This document shows, in pieces, positions 9,769 through 17,153 of a stretch of DNA of 64,000 nucleotides; positions within the stretch are counted from its first letter, which is position 1, and each line of letters begins with the position of its first letter. A model generated the notes under the pieces. That model saw only the letters and a list, made by a program, of their open reading frames with translations. It was not told the origin of the DNA and searched no databases. The stretch lies in the NCBI RefSeq assembly GCF_003605435.1, contig NZ_QXQB01000004.1:558001-622000 (forward strand). Reading direction: 5' to 3'. This DNA comes from Paenibacillus pinisoli. GTDB lineage: Bacteria; Bacillota; Bacilli; Paenibacillales; Paenibacillaceae. The translations under genes were made by a program, and so were the position numbers.

Positions 9769-10605
9769 ATGAATCAAGAGCGCAGGCAAATCATTGTAAG
9801 AGAAATTGATCATTGGCGAAGAAGCAAGCTTCTTCCTGATCAATACTGCGATTTTCTGCTTAACCTGTATGCGGATCCCGAAGAGGAACCGAAGGCCAAG
9901 CCTTCAACGCATGCGGTTGGCAAAGCAATCGCGGCTGTTCAGAAAGCGACCGGCAAGCAGTGGTTGCTTACATTTGGTGCTTTTACCTTAATTTCCTTCG
10001 TTGTGCTTTATTTTAGCCGTTTTCATCCCGCAATGCAAATTGGCGTTGTAATCGGCGCTGCAGCTGTATTTCTATGGATGGGAAGCCGCTTCCGGTCCCG
10101 TCATGAGGCGATTGGACTGACGCTGACGAGCATTGCTATGCTTACGCTGCTGGGAGGCGGCTTGCATATGCTTGAGCTGCATGGCTTGTCGCATTGGGGC
10201 TGGAAGATAGGCATTGTCTCTTTCAGCGCATTATTCTGGATCATATACGGGATTAAGGCGCGTATTCACGGCCTGCATCTATGCGGCTGGCTGGCGGCAT
10301 TACTGATATATGGCTGGCTGCTCTCCAGATTTACTCAAGATCCGGTATGGTATGAGATCCAACTATATTGGCTCCCGCTGGCGATTCTGTTCGGATGGAG
10401 CAGCTGGTTTTTCCACCGCTGGACGAAGCCGGTCTCCGCTATTCTGTTCGTAACATGCGCGCTGGCCTGGTTCATGCCTGAGCTTTATACGCTCGTTGTT
10501 GTACATAATTCGGCGTGGCTGCAAGTGCAGCTGCTTATAAAAATCGCAATTGGCGGAGGGCTCCTCTTCGCCTTGCGCAAGCAATGGATGGTGTGGGTAG
10601 CATAA
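9769..10605 (+). CDS. Multi-pass membrane protein of unknown function
   Basis: A 278-residue protein with a soluble N-terminus of about 60 residues (MNQERRQIIVREIDHWRRSK), then roughly seven or eight hydrophobic segments to the C-terminus. The N-terminal layout somewhat resembles DUF2157-type membrane proteins, but I do not firmly recognise the family. GGAGAGGAAG at 9751-9760 supports the ATG. The stop codon overlaps the trmK start (TAATG), so it is translationally coupled to trmK. In Bacillus subtilis a cytochrome c gene, cccA, sits in the corresponding place; this product has no CxxCH motif. Confidence 0.75.
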   Translation: MNQERRQIIVREIDHWRRSKLLPDQYCDFLLNLYADPEEEPKAKPSTHAVGKAIAAVQKATGKQWLLTFGAFTLISFVVLYFSRFHPAMQIGVVIGAAAVFLWMGSRFRSRHEAIGLTLTSIAMLTLLGGGLHMLELHGLSHWGWKIGIVSFSALFWIIYGIKARIHGLHLCGWLAALLIYGWLLSRFTQDPVWYEIQLYWLPLAILFGWSSWFFHRWTKPVSAILFVTCALAWFMPELYTLVVVHNSAWLQVQLLIKIAIGGGLLFALRKQWMVWVA

Positions 10606-11378
10606 TGATTAAATTATCAAATCGTCTGCAGCGAATTGCAGACTATATTACAACGGGCAATCGGGTTGCGGACATCGGCTCCGACCATGCTCTTCTTCCG
10701 ATTTATTTGCTCCAGAGCGGAAGGTGCCCGTCCGCAATTGCCGGCGAGCTGAATGAAGGGCCATTTCAGGCAGCGCGCAAAGGCGCGGCGGATGCGGGCT
10801 TGCAGCAACGTTTGGAGGTTCGCAAGGGCGATGGGCTGTCCGTGCTTAGCGGGGGCGAAGCCGACAGCGTGACTATTGCAGGTATGGGCGGCAGCTTGAT
10901 GAGCACGATATTGGAAGCAGGCGATCAGGCGGGCAAGCTTCAAGGCGTTACAGAGCTGGTGCTGCAGCCGAATGTAGGGGAAGACGAGGTAAGGCTGTGG
11001 CTGCTTGGGAAGGGCTGGCAGCTATGCGATGAGTCGATACTTGAGGAAGACGGAAAGATCTATGAAGTGCTGCATGCCAGACGCAGTCAGGATGCTGCAG
11101 CTTCCAACGAAGCTGTATACGACGGCTCATTCCTGCCGCTAAGCTGGAGCAGAAGCGAGCTGAAGGGGCTTTTGGTGAGGATGGGGCCTCATTTGCTTCG
11201 CAAGCCGACACCTGTCCTGATAGAGAAATGGAAACTTGAGATTGAGAAGCTGGAGCGGATCTGCAAGCAGTTAGGCGGTTCGGACCTGCCGGAATCCGCC
11301 GTTAAGAAATCGCAGTTCGAGCGTGATATTAAGCATATCGAGGAGGTGCTTCAGTGCTTGCCAACGGAGCAACGATAG
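10605..11378 (+). CDS. trmK: tRNA (adenine(22)-N1)-methyltransferase
   Basis: TrmK methylates A22 of tRNAs with S-adenosylmethionine. The start MIKLSNRLQRIADYI at ATG 10605 gives 257 residues; an open extension back to 10515 overlaps the preceding gene and is rejected. The SAM-binding motif I is VADIGSDHALLPIYLLQSG and the family motif TIAGMGGSLM follows, then LVLQPNVGEDEVRLWLL. It overlaps the upstream stop by one base and the downstream yqfO gene by 25 bases. Confidence 0.94.
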   Translation: MIKLSNRLQRIADYITTGNRVADIGSDHALLPIYLLQSGRCPSAIAGELNEGPFQAARKGAADAGLQQRLEVRKGDGLSVLSGGEADSVTIAGMGGSLMSTILEAGDQAGKLQGVTELVLQPNVGEDEVRLWLLGKGWQLCDESILEEDGKIYEVLHARRSQDAAASNEAVYDGSFLPLSWSRSELKGLLVRMGPHLLRKPTPVLIEKWKLEIEKLERICKQLGGSDLPESAVKKSQFERDIKHIEEVLQCLPTEQR

Positions 11379-12475
11379 TTCAGTACATGGAGCAGCTGGC
11401 TCCCAAGCATTACGCTGTTGAGAATGACAAAATCGGCTTGCAGCTAGGCACGCTTAATAAAACGGTTCATAAAGTCTTGGTTGCGCTCGATGTGACGGAT
11501 GAGGTGGTTGATGAAGCGATTGCTGAAGGCGCCAATCTAATTATTGCGCATCATGCCATTATCTACCGTCCGCTGGCGAAGCTGGACACATCCACGCCTG
11601 CAGGCAAGCTCTATGAGAAACTTATTAAAAACGATATTGCCGTCTATATTTCACATACAAATTTGGATGTGGCGGACGGCGGTGTGAATGACTGGCTGGC
11701 GGATCAAATCGGCATTCAGCCTGATGGCCGCGTGTGCCTGGAAGAAATTCATACGGATAAGTTATACAAGCTGGTCGTATTTGTGCCAGAGAGCCACCAT
11801 GAGGCGGTGCTGGAAGCGATATGGCGTTCAGGGGCGGGCGAAATCGGCAATTACGGCTGCTGCAGCTTCAACAGCAAAGGTACTGGAACATTCAAGCCAG
11901 GCGAAGGCACGCAGCCGTTTATCGGCAGCGAGGGCAAGCTGGAGCGGGTGGATGAGGTGAGAATCGAAGTGATTGTGCCTCATAGCATTCACCGCAAGAC
12001 AGTCAGCGCCATGCTGAAGGCACATCCGTATGAGGAAGTGGCTTATGATCTGTATCCGGTTGATTTGAAGGGCAGATCGTTCGGGCTGGGCCGTGCCGGC
12101 AAGCTAGCGGAGCCTGCGACGCTTGGCGAGCTGGCGCAGCGGCTGAAGGCGTCATTCGACGTTCCGATGCTTCGCGTCGTCGGTCCGGCGGACCGGCTTA
12201 TCCGCAAGGCAGCTGTGCTAGGCGGCTCGGGAGCGCGTTACGTGAGGCATGCCATATTCGCAGGCGCGGATGTGCTGGTGACGGGCGATATCGATTACCA
12301 TACGGCGCATGACGCGCTGGCTGCCGGCATGACGATTATAGATGCCGGCCACAATATCGAGAAGGTCATGAAAGGGAAAGTTGCCGAATGGCTGAATGCC
12401 AAGCTGCAGGAGAATAAGTCGGATACCGTTGCCGTTGCTTCCAGGCTAGGCACTGAACCGTTCACTTTTGTGTAA
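11354..12475 (+). CDS. yqfO: Nif3-like dinuclear metal-centre protein (DUF34, YqfO)
   Basis: The 373-residue protein belongs to the Nif3/DUF34 family of dinuclear metal proteins, often annotated as GTP cyclohydrolase I type 2 homologues although that activity is not generally proven. The N-terminal half has LIIAHHAIIYRPL and ISHTNLDVADGGVND, and the C-terminal half has the metal motifs DYHTAHDALAAG and DAGHNIE. The central insertion between them resembles the CutA1-like domain seen in YqfO. The start is GTG 11354 with AGGAGG at 11341-11346. trmK followed by this gene is the normal Bacillota pair. Confidence 0.93.
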   Translation: MLANGATIVQYMEQLAPKHYAVENDKIGLQLGTLNKTVHKVLVALDVTDEVVDEAIAEGANLIIAHHAIIYRPLAKLDTSTPAGKLYEKLIKNDIAVYISHTNLDVADGGVNDWLADQIGIQPDGRVCLEEIHTDKLYKLVVFVPESHHEAVLEAIWRSGAGEIGNYGCCSFNSKGTGTFKPGEGTQPFIGSEGKLERVDEVRIEVIVPHSIHRKTVSAMLKAHPYEEVAYDLYPVDLKGRSFGLGRAGKLAEPATLGELAQRLKASFDVPMLRVVGPADRLIRKAAVLGGSGARYVRHAIFAGADVLVTGDIDYHTAHDALAAGMTIIDAGHNIEKVMKGKVAEWLNAKLQENKSDTVAVASRLGTEPFTFV

Positions 12476-12493
12476 GCTGGCAATAAATCAGGG

Positions 12494-12522
12494 TTGAGCT
12501 TTCGCTTCAAACCTTGTATACT
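12494..12522 (+). promoter_or_regulatory. Promoter of rnpB
   Basis: TTGAGC at 12494-12499 and TATACT at 12517-12522 with 17-base spacing. The predicted start falls close to 12527-12530, which is where the P1 helix of the RNase P RNA begins. Confidence 0.75.
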
Positions 12523-12526
12523 AGAT

Positions 12527-12945
12527 CGTGCATCGGAAAGTTTGACAGACAATCGCTGGCAGCTTGGCTGCGAGAGGAAAGTCCGGGCTCCACAGGGCAG
12601 GATGCTGGATAACGTCCAGTCAGCGCGAGCTGAAGGATAGTGCCACAGAAATGGACCGCCGATGGCTGCCGCAAGGCATGCACAGGCAAGGATGGAACCG
12701 TGGTGTAAGAGACCACGAGGAGTGCAGGTGACTGCATTCCTGGTAAACCCCATCTGGAGCAAGACCGAGAGGACGCGGCAGCTTTCGAGGCTGCAGCCTT
12801 AGCCCGAGGCGCGTCCGGGTTGGTTGCTGGAGCCATGCAGCAATGTATGGCCTAGATAGATGATTGTCGCTTCACAGTGGGAGGGTCGTTCCCGTTCTAC
12901 CACCAGAAGTACAGAACCCGGCTTACGGCAAACTTTCCGCACGGA
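12527..12945 (+). ncRNA. rnpB: RNase P RNA, Bacillus (type B) class
   Basis: Catalytic RNA that removes 5' leaders from pre-tRNAs. Conserved elements in order: GAGAGGAAAGTCCGGGCTCC (P4 5' side), a GCCACAGAAA-type element, GGTAAACCCC, the GATAGATGATTG box, and ACAGAACCCGGCTTACGG near the 3' end. The ends pair as helix P1: CGTG-CAT-CGGAAAGTTTG at 12527-12544 with CAAACTTTCCGCACG at 12929-12943. The long AGATGATTGTCGCTTCACAGTGGGAGG segment is typical of type B architecture. Open frames crossing this region are not genes. Confidence 0.96.
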
Positions 12946-12968
12946 ATTGTAATGATCATAACATGTGT

Positions 12969-13003
12969 AAGAGGCCGCCTGTCGCATGACAGGCGGCCTC
13001 TTT
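12969..13003. terminator. Bidirectional terminator between rnpB and the protease gene
   Basis: A perfect 15-bp inverted repeat, AAGAGGCCGCCTGTC with loop GCAT and its complement, flanked by T residues on one side and A residues on the other. It lies between two convergent transcription units and can serve both. Confidence 0.9.
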
Positions 13004-13012
13004 GCGTTCGTA

Positions 13013-14863
13013 TTATCTTAGGATCGATTCGAGCCGCCGCTTTACTTGCTTGGGATACGTCTGAAGCGTGCCGCCATAGCTTGTTGCGGCTTCCAGCGCC
13101 TTCACGATGTCAATCTCGCCGTAACCGAAGTAAATGTCCTTGCCGCTTGTACCCAGATCGCGAGCCGAGCCGCGCATAATTTCCATGACCTCTTCATTGG
13201 AGAGAGAAGGATTGGCGGTGCGGATCAGGCCGGCCAGCGCTGCGACATGGGGACTGGCCATGGACGTGCCGGACAAGGCGGCATACTGGCTTCCAGGGTA
13301 TGTGCTTGCGATGCTGTCGCCGGGCGCCGCAACATCGATGTAGTCGCCATAGTTGGAGAAGGAGGCCTTCTCCTTGTTGTTGTTGGTTGCGGCAACGGCG
13401 AATACTTCGGGATAAGCAGCCGGGTAACCGGGCCTTTCCGTATTGTCATTGCCGCTTGCGGCGATCAGCACAACGTCCCGCTCGTAGGCATATTTGATGG
13501 CGTCGTGCAGAAAGTCGGCTTGGGCATAGTTGCCAAGGCTCATATTAATGACCTTGGCGCCGTTGTCTACAGCCCAGATAATGCCTTGTGCAACCGAGTA
13601 GGTCGATCCGGCGCCGCTGCTGTCCAGCACCTTGACGGGCATAATCTTGTTGTACCAGGATATGCCGGCTACGCCTTCGCCATTATTGACGGTTGCCCCG
13701 ATAATGCCTGCGACGTGGGTGCCGTGTCCAACGTCATCATCCGGCGCTTTGCTTTTATCCACGATGTTAGTGCCGCTTAGAAGCTTGCCCTGAAGATCGG
13801 GGTGATTGCTCTGAACCCCCGTATCGAGGACGGCGATGATGACATCTTCCCCCCCTTTGGAGACGTTCCAGCCTTTTTCCGTTTCGATTGACGGCAAATT
13901 CCATTGGTACTTGGAGTAAAGCGCGTCATTCGGAATGATCGGATCAGCCGCCGCTCCCGTGTTCTCATTGGTCAGATACAAATAGTGAGGCTCGGTATAG
14001 CGCGGATTCCACTTTTGCTTGAAATATTGCATTAGCGCTTTGGTTTCCATCGATTTGGAACGGAATACGAAGGTATCGCCGATCTGCTGCATCGATTCGA
14101 AGTTGATGTCTTTGCGAATGCGGTTCATATCCGCTTCGGACAAGTCGCGGTTGAAGTGGACAACGACATCGCGAATATGATAATGGCTTGCATTGCCATT
14201 ATCCTCGCCTGTTCTCACCGTAGTATCGACCGTAGAATTAGGCTTAACGGATTCGATGCGGTAGTTGCCTTCCGCAGGATATGGGATGAGCCGCAAGTTC
14301 CGTTTTTGATGCATCTCCACTTGCTTGATGATATCCTGCTTGACGATGCCGACAACACCGTTGCCGTTCTTCCGCTCATCCGGCACTCCAAGCACAATGT
14401 ACCGGCTGCCGTCTTTGCCTTCAAACGGCGGCGATTCATAATCTGTGCCCTTTGATACATGATCGGCCGCTTCGCGGGCATAAGACTCGGATTCATTCGT
14501 TTTTGTATCCGGCATTTTCCCTTTTTGATGCGATTTGCCGCCAGTAATCCAATTGACATAACCGATATGGGAATGCTCCTTCAGAAGGCCATCCATGGTC
14601 AGGAAGGCTTTCGCTTCGGATTCGCCGGCGGCGTTCATAATGTTGCGGAAGTCCTTTTTGCTCTCCGCCGCAATGAGCAAAGCTGTCGCGTTCATATCGT
14701 TCTGCAAAGCCGCCATCTTATGCTTCTGCTCATGATGAACAGATAGCGGAGCGGGCTGCGCCGGCTCCTCCTGCTGCTTCTCCGGCCCATAGAATGGGGC
14801 AGCGGGAATAAGCAGCGCCGCTAACGCGATTAGGGTAAAGGCGGCTATCCAAGATTTTCGCAT
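13013..14863 (-). CDS. Secreted subtilisin-like serine protease (peptidase family S8)
   Basis: A 616-residue exported protease. The N-terminal signal is MRKSWIAAFTLIALAALL followed by IPAAPFYG. The catalytic triad is visible as Asp about 347 in VIIAVLDTGVQSNHPDL, His about 380 in GHGTHVAGIIG and Ser about 534 in SGTSMASPHVAAL, with the oxyanion Asn in AASGNDN. About 300 residues lie between the signal and the catalytic domain, longer than a simple I9 propeptide, and include a segment (FNRDLSEADMNRIRKDI) suggestive of a fervidolysin-like propeptide. The ATG at 14863 follows a GGAGG site. It is monocistronic. Confidence 0.92.
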   Translation of the reverse strand: MRKSWIAAFTLIALAALLIPAAPFYGPEKQQEEPAQPAPLSVHHEQKHKMAALQNDMNATALLIAAESKKDFRNIMNAAGESEAKAFLTMDGLLKEHSHIGYVNWITGGKSHQKGKMPDTKTNESESYAREAADHVSKGTDYESPPFEGKDGSRYIVLGVPDERKNGNGVVGIVKQDIIKQVEMHQKRNLRLIPYPAEGNYRIESVKPNSTVDTTVRTGEDNGNASHYHIRDVVVHFNRDLSEADMNRIRKDINFESMQQIGDTFVFRSKSMETKALMQYFKQKWNPRYTEPHYLYLTNENTGAAADPIIPNDALYSKYQWNLPSIETEKGWNVSKGGEDVIIAVLDTGVQSNHPDLQGKLLSGTNIVDKSKAPDDDVGHGTHVAGIIGATVNNGEGVAGISWYNKIMPVKVLDSSGAGSTYSVAQGIIWAVDNGAKVINMSLGNYAQADFLHDAIKYAYERDVVLIAASGNDNTERPGYPAAYPEVFAVAATNNNKEKASFSNYGDYIDVAAPGDSIASTYPGSQYAALSGTSMASPHVAALAGLIRTANPSLSNEEVMEIMRGSARDLGTSGKDIYFGYGEIDIVKALEAATSYGGTLQTYPKQVKRRLESILR

Positions 14864-15039
14864 GCTGCATCCTCCATTAATACAAGGTGTGGTTCACAGG
14901 CTCCGTCTTAGATTCCGAATGAAGGGAACAAATTATGCGGCTGATTCAAGAAACGCCAGTACCGTTTCGCTGGAATTTGTGGTACGATGAGTGTTGATAT
15001 AGTTTTTTTGTTTGGAATTAGGAAAGGGGATCTACCACC

Positions 15040-15537
15040 ATGCCATCGACTAATGTAAAAGCGCTAGCTGAATCCACACGTGAAAAATTAAAAGGAGCGG
15101 TTGCGCAGCTGGAACCGTTCCTCAATGACCATTCCTTATCCCAGCTGGCAGGCGAAGAGGGCGAAGATGCGGTTATCTTTTACAAAGGGCTGCTTGCAGA
15201 CCTTCGTCATCTGCTTGTGTATTCGGAAGTTTCGGTAGAAAAACTGGGTGTTCTGCTCAGAAGACCTAATTTCGATATGGAATTTGGCGAGCGCGCGCTG
15301 TATGAAGCGTATCACCAATGCGTCAATGCATTCTTCTATCCGAAAAATGAATGTTACTCCGAAGACGGCCGCTACGCCTACACAGGCCAAGATGCCATCC
15401 GATTCAGATTCAAGCCTGTACGCGAAGCGCGCAATGTCGTTTTGGGCGTATCGAAGGTGTTCGAAGAGCTCCGCGACGATCTTGCCTATTATGAAAGCGA
15501 CTATATGACACAGCGCCGCATGCAAGGCTCAAAATAA
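15040..15537 (+). CDS. ypuI: YpuI-like protein (DUF3907)
   Basis: A 165-residue soluble protein with no known function. I match it to B. subtilis YpuI from remembered segments: ALYEAYHQCVNAFFYPKN, EDGRYAYTGQDAIRF and the ending DDLAYYESDYMTQ correspond to conserved parts of that family. No signal peptide or membrane segment is present. A GGAAAGGGGAT site precedes the ATG, and a TGGTACGAT extended -10-like element lies at 14981-14988. It is followed by a hairpin that separates it from the DUF1540 gene. Confidence 0.8.
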   Translation: MPSTNVKALAESTREKLKGAVAQLEPFLNDHSLSQLAGEEGEDAVIFYKGLLADLRHLLVYSEVSVEKLGVLLRRPNFDMEFGERALYEAYHQCVNAFFYPKNECYSEDGRYAYTGQDAIRFRFKPVREARNVVLGVSKVFEELRDDLAYYESDYMTQRRMQGSK

Positions 15538-15546
15538 GGCAGAATG

Positions 15547-15591
15547 AATCACTTCCGCACGAGGAACAATGTGTAGCGGAGGTGATTTTTT
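15547..15591 (+). promoter_or_regulatory. Hairpin with terminator features that contains the downstream Shine-Dalgarno
   Basis: Arms AATCACTTCCGC (15547-15558) and GCGGAGGTGATT (15576-15587) can form a 12-bp RNA stem with one U.G pair, and the T run reaches 15591. GGAGGTGA at 15578-15585, the ribosome-binding site of the DUF1540 gene starting at 15592, lies inside the 3' arm. The structure could stop ypuI transcripts and, when read through, hide the start of the next gene. Confidence 0.7.
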
Positions 15592-15804
15592 ATGCCGAAG
15601 GGCGTATCCTGCAGCGTTGCGAATTGCAGCTTCTGGGAAGAAGGCAATAATTGCGGCGCAAGAGAAATCATGATCGATATCGACCAGCATTCCAAGGGCT
15701 CGTTCGACGCCGAATTTGCCGGTGATGAGCTGGGACTGTTCCACCAAGACCAGGCAACGGACTCCGCTGCCACTTGCTGCCACACCTTTAAGCCAAAGGA
15801 GTGA
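15592..15804 (+). CDS. DUF1540 domain small cysteine-rich protein
   Basis: A 70-residue protein with a spaced cysteine pattern (VSCSVANCSFWEEGNNCGA and ATCCHTF) typical of DUF1540 proteins, which are common in spore formers and presumed metal-binding; their role is unknown. Its GGAGGTGA ribosome-binding site lies within a hairpin arm just upstream. The following gene begins within a few bases of its stop, so the two are probably cotranslated. Confidence 0.85.
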   Translation: MPKGVSCSVANCSFWEEGNNCGAREIMIDIDQHSKGSFDAEFAGDELGLFHQDQATDSAATCCHTFKPKE

Positions 15805-15809
15805 ATGGG

Positions 15810-16235
15810 ATGGACCGGAACAGAGACAATGAAATCGAATACCGCAGGTCTTCTGAGAAGGAAACTGAACCGGGCTTCGCCCCGACGAACGCCGGACAAC
15901 CCAATCAGATGGCGAATGTCAATGAAGAGATGGGCGCTGACTTTGCATACGGCATGCCGGCAACGCATGTCGAGCGGATCGCAAGCCGTTCAGAGCGTGA
16001 CGGCGAGGACACGGTAACCGAAACAGGCGGTTATGCGCTTGGCTGGGTATCGCTAGTATTTGCCATTGCATCCTGGTTTATCTGGCCGGTATTGATGGGG
16101 ATCACATCAGCCGTGCTTGGCTTTATCGCGTACCGGCAAGGCTCAAGGGCGCTGGGCATCTGGTCCATGACGCTAGGTCTTATTGCAGTTGTCCTTAATC
16201 TGGTCATCGTTCCATTTTATTATGCTCTAACCTGA
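15810..16235 (+). CDS. DUF4190 domain membrane protein
   Basis: A 141-residue protein with a polar, acidic N-terminal half and two transmembrane helices in the second half: GYALGWVSLVFAIASWFIW and LGIWSMTLGLIAVVLNLV, joined by a segment with GFIAYRQGSRA. This Gly-rich two-helix arrangement is that of DUF4190. ATG 15810 is preferred because AAAGGAG at 15795-15801 is eight bases upstream; a GTG at 15801 sits on the ribosome-binding site itself. Function unknown. Confidence 0.8.
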   Translation: MDRNRDNEIEYRRSSEKETEPGFAPTNAGQPNQMANVNEEMGADFAYGMPATHVERIASRSERDGEDTVTETGGYALGWVSLVFAIASWFIWPVLMGITSAVLGFIAYRQGSRALGIWSMTLGLIAVVLNLVIVPFYYALT

Positions 16236-16255
16236 TCGGAATGAAAGTTGATGCG

Positions 16256-16288
16256 AGGCTCCTCCGGAATCGGAGGGGCCTATCTTTT
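16256..16288 (+). terminator. Intrinsic terminator after the DUF4190 gene
   Basis: AGGCTCCTCCG, loop GAAT, CGGAGGGGCCT, then TATCTTTT. Located 20 bases after the stop codon. Confidence 0.8.
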
Positions 16289-16361
16289 ACGCCAGCTGGA
16301 AAACGGTGTATGATAGAATAGATGTCCATTTGCTATAGAAAGAGAAGCGGAGGGGAAAACG

Positions 16362-17153
16362 ATGATTATCGATATATCTCATGTGACTTGGGAGCGCGGC
16401 GATGATACGATCTTGAAGGATGTAAGCTGGCAGGTAGGCGAGCGCGAGCATTGCTGCTTGCTGGGACTGAACGGTTCGGGGAAAACGACATTATTAAATA
16501 TGATCAACGGATACATATGGCCTACAAGCGGAAAAATTAGCGTCATGGGCCATACTTTTGGCGAATATGATTTGCGCGAGCTGCGCAAAAGCATAGGCTG
16601 GGTCAGCACATCTCTTCAACAGAAGCTGTACGGCAGCCAGACGGCGCTTGAAATTGTGCTAAGCGGCAAGTTCTCCACCATCGGCGTATACGATAAGCTG
16701 GAGGAGGAAGATATGGAACGCGCCCGCTCGCTCATGGAGTCACTGGGCTGCTTATCCTTTGCCGGACGAACGTATGATACGCTCTCACAAGGCGAGCGTC
16801 AGCGGATTCTCATAGCGAGAGCATTGATGAATTCGCCGAAGCTGCTTATTCTGGATGAGCCTTGTACAGGTCTTGATATATTTGCAAGAGAAAGCCTGCT
16901 GTCCATGATTGACGCTATAACCAAGCAAGAGGATGCGCCTACGCTCATCTATGTTACGCATCATGTGGAAGAGATTTTGCCGTGCTTTACCAAAACGCTG
17001 CTGCTGAAACAAGGCCGTGTGTACGCTTCGGATTCAACGGAAAACCTGATGACCTCCGATCGGATGGGGACGTTCTTCGACGTCCCGGTTCAAATCGAGA
17101 ATCAATACGGACGATACTGGCTTTCGGTCAAGGGTGACGCATGGAACGTATAA
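16362..17153 (+). CDS. ABC transporter ATP-binding protein, YlmA-like
   Basis: A 263-residue ABC ATPase with Walker A GLNGSGKTTLL, signature LSQGERQRILIARAL, Walker B KLLILDEPCTGLD and the switch histidine in YVTHHVEEI. The sequence around YDLRELRKSIGWVS resembles B. subtilis YlmA as I remember it. No permease gene is adjacent. The next gene begins inside its last codons (13-base overlap) and encodes a membrane protein with a hydrolase domain, so a functional link is possible but unproven. GGAGGGG precedes the ATG. Confidence 0.88.
   Translation: MIIDISHVTWERGDDTILKDVSWQVGEREHCCLLGLNGSGKTTLLNMINGYIWPTSGKISVMGHTFGEYDLRELRKSIGWVSTSLQQKLYGSQTALEIVLSGKFSTIGVYDKLEEEDMERARSLMESLGCLSFAGRTYDTLSQGERQRILIARALMNSPKLLILDEPCTGLDIFARESLLSMIDAITKQEDAPTLIYVTHHVEEILPCFTKTLLLKQGRVYASDSTENLMTSDRMGTFFDVPVQIENQYGRYWLSVKGDAWNV

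Noticed and set aside
12295-13179. Several open frames overlapping rnpB on both strands
   Set aside because: The region matches the conserved elements and closing helix of RNase P RNA.
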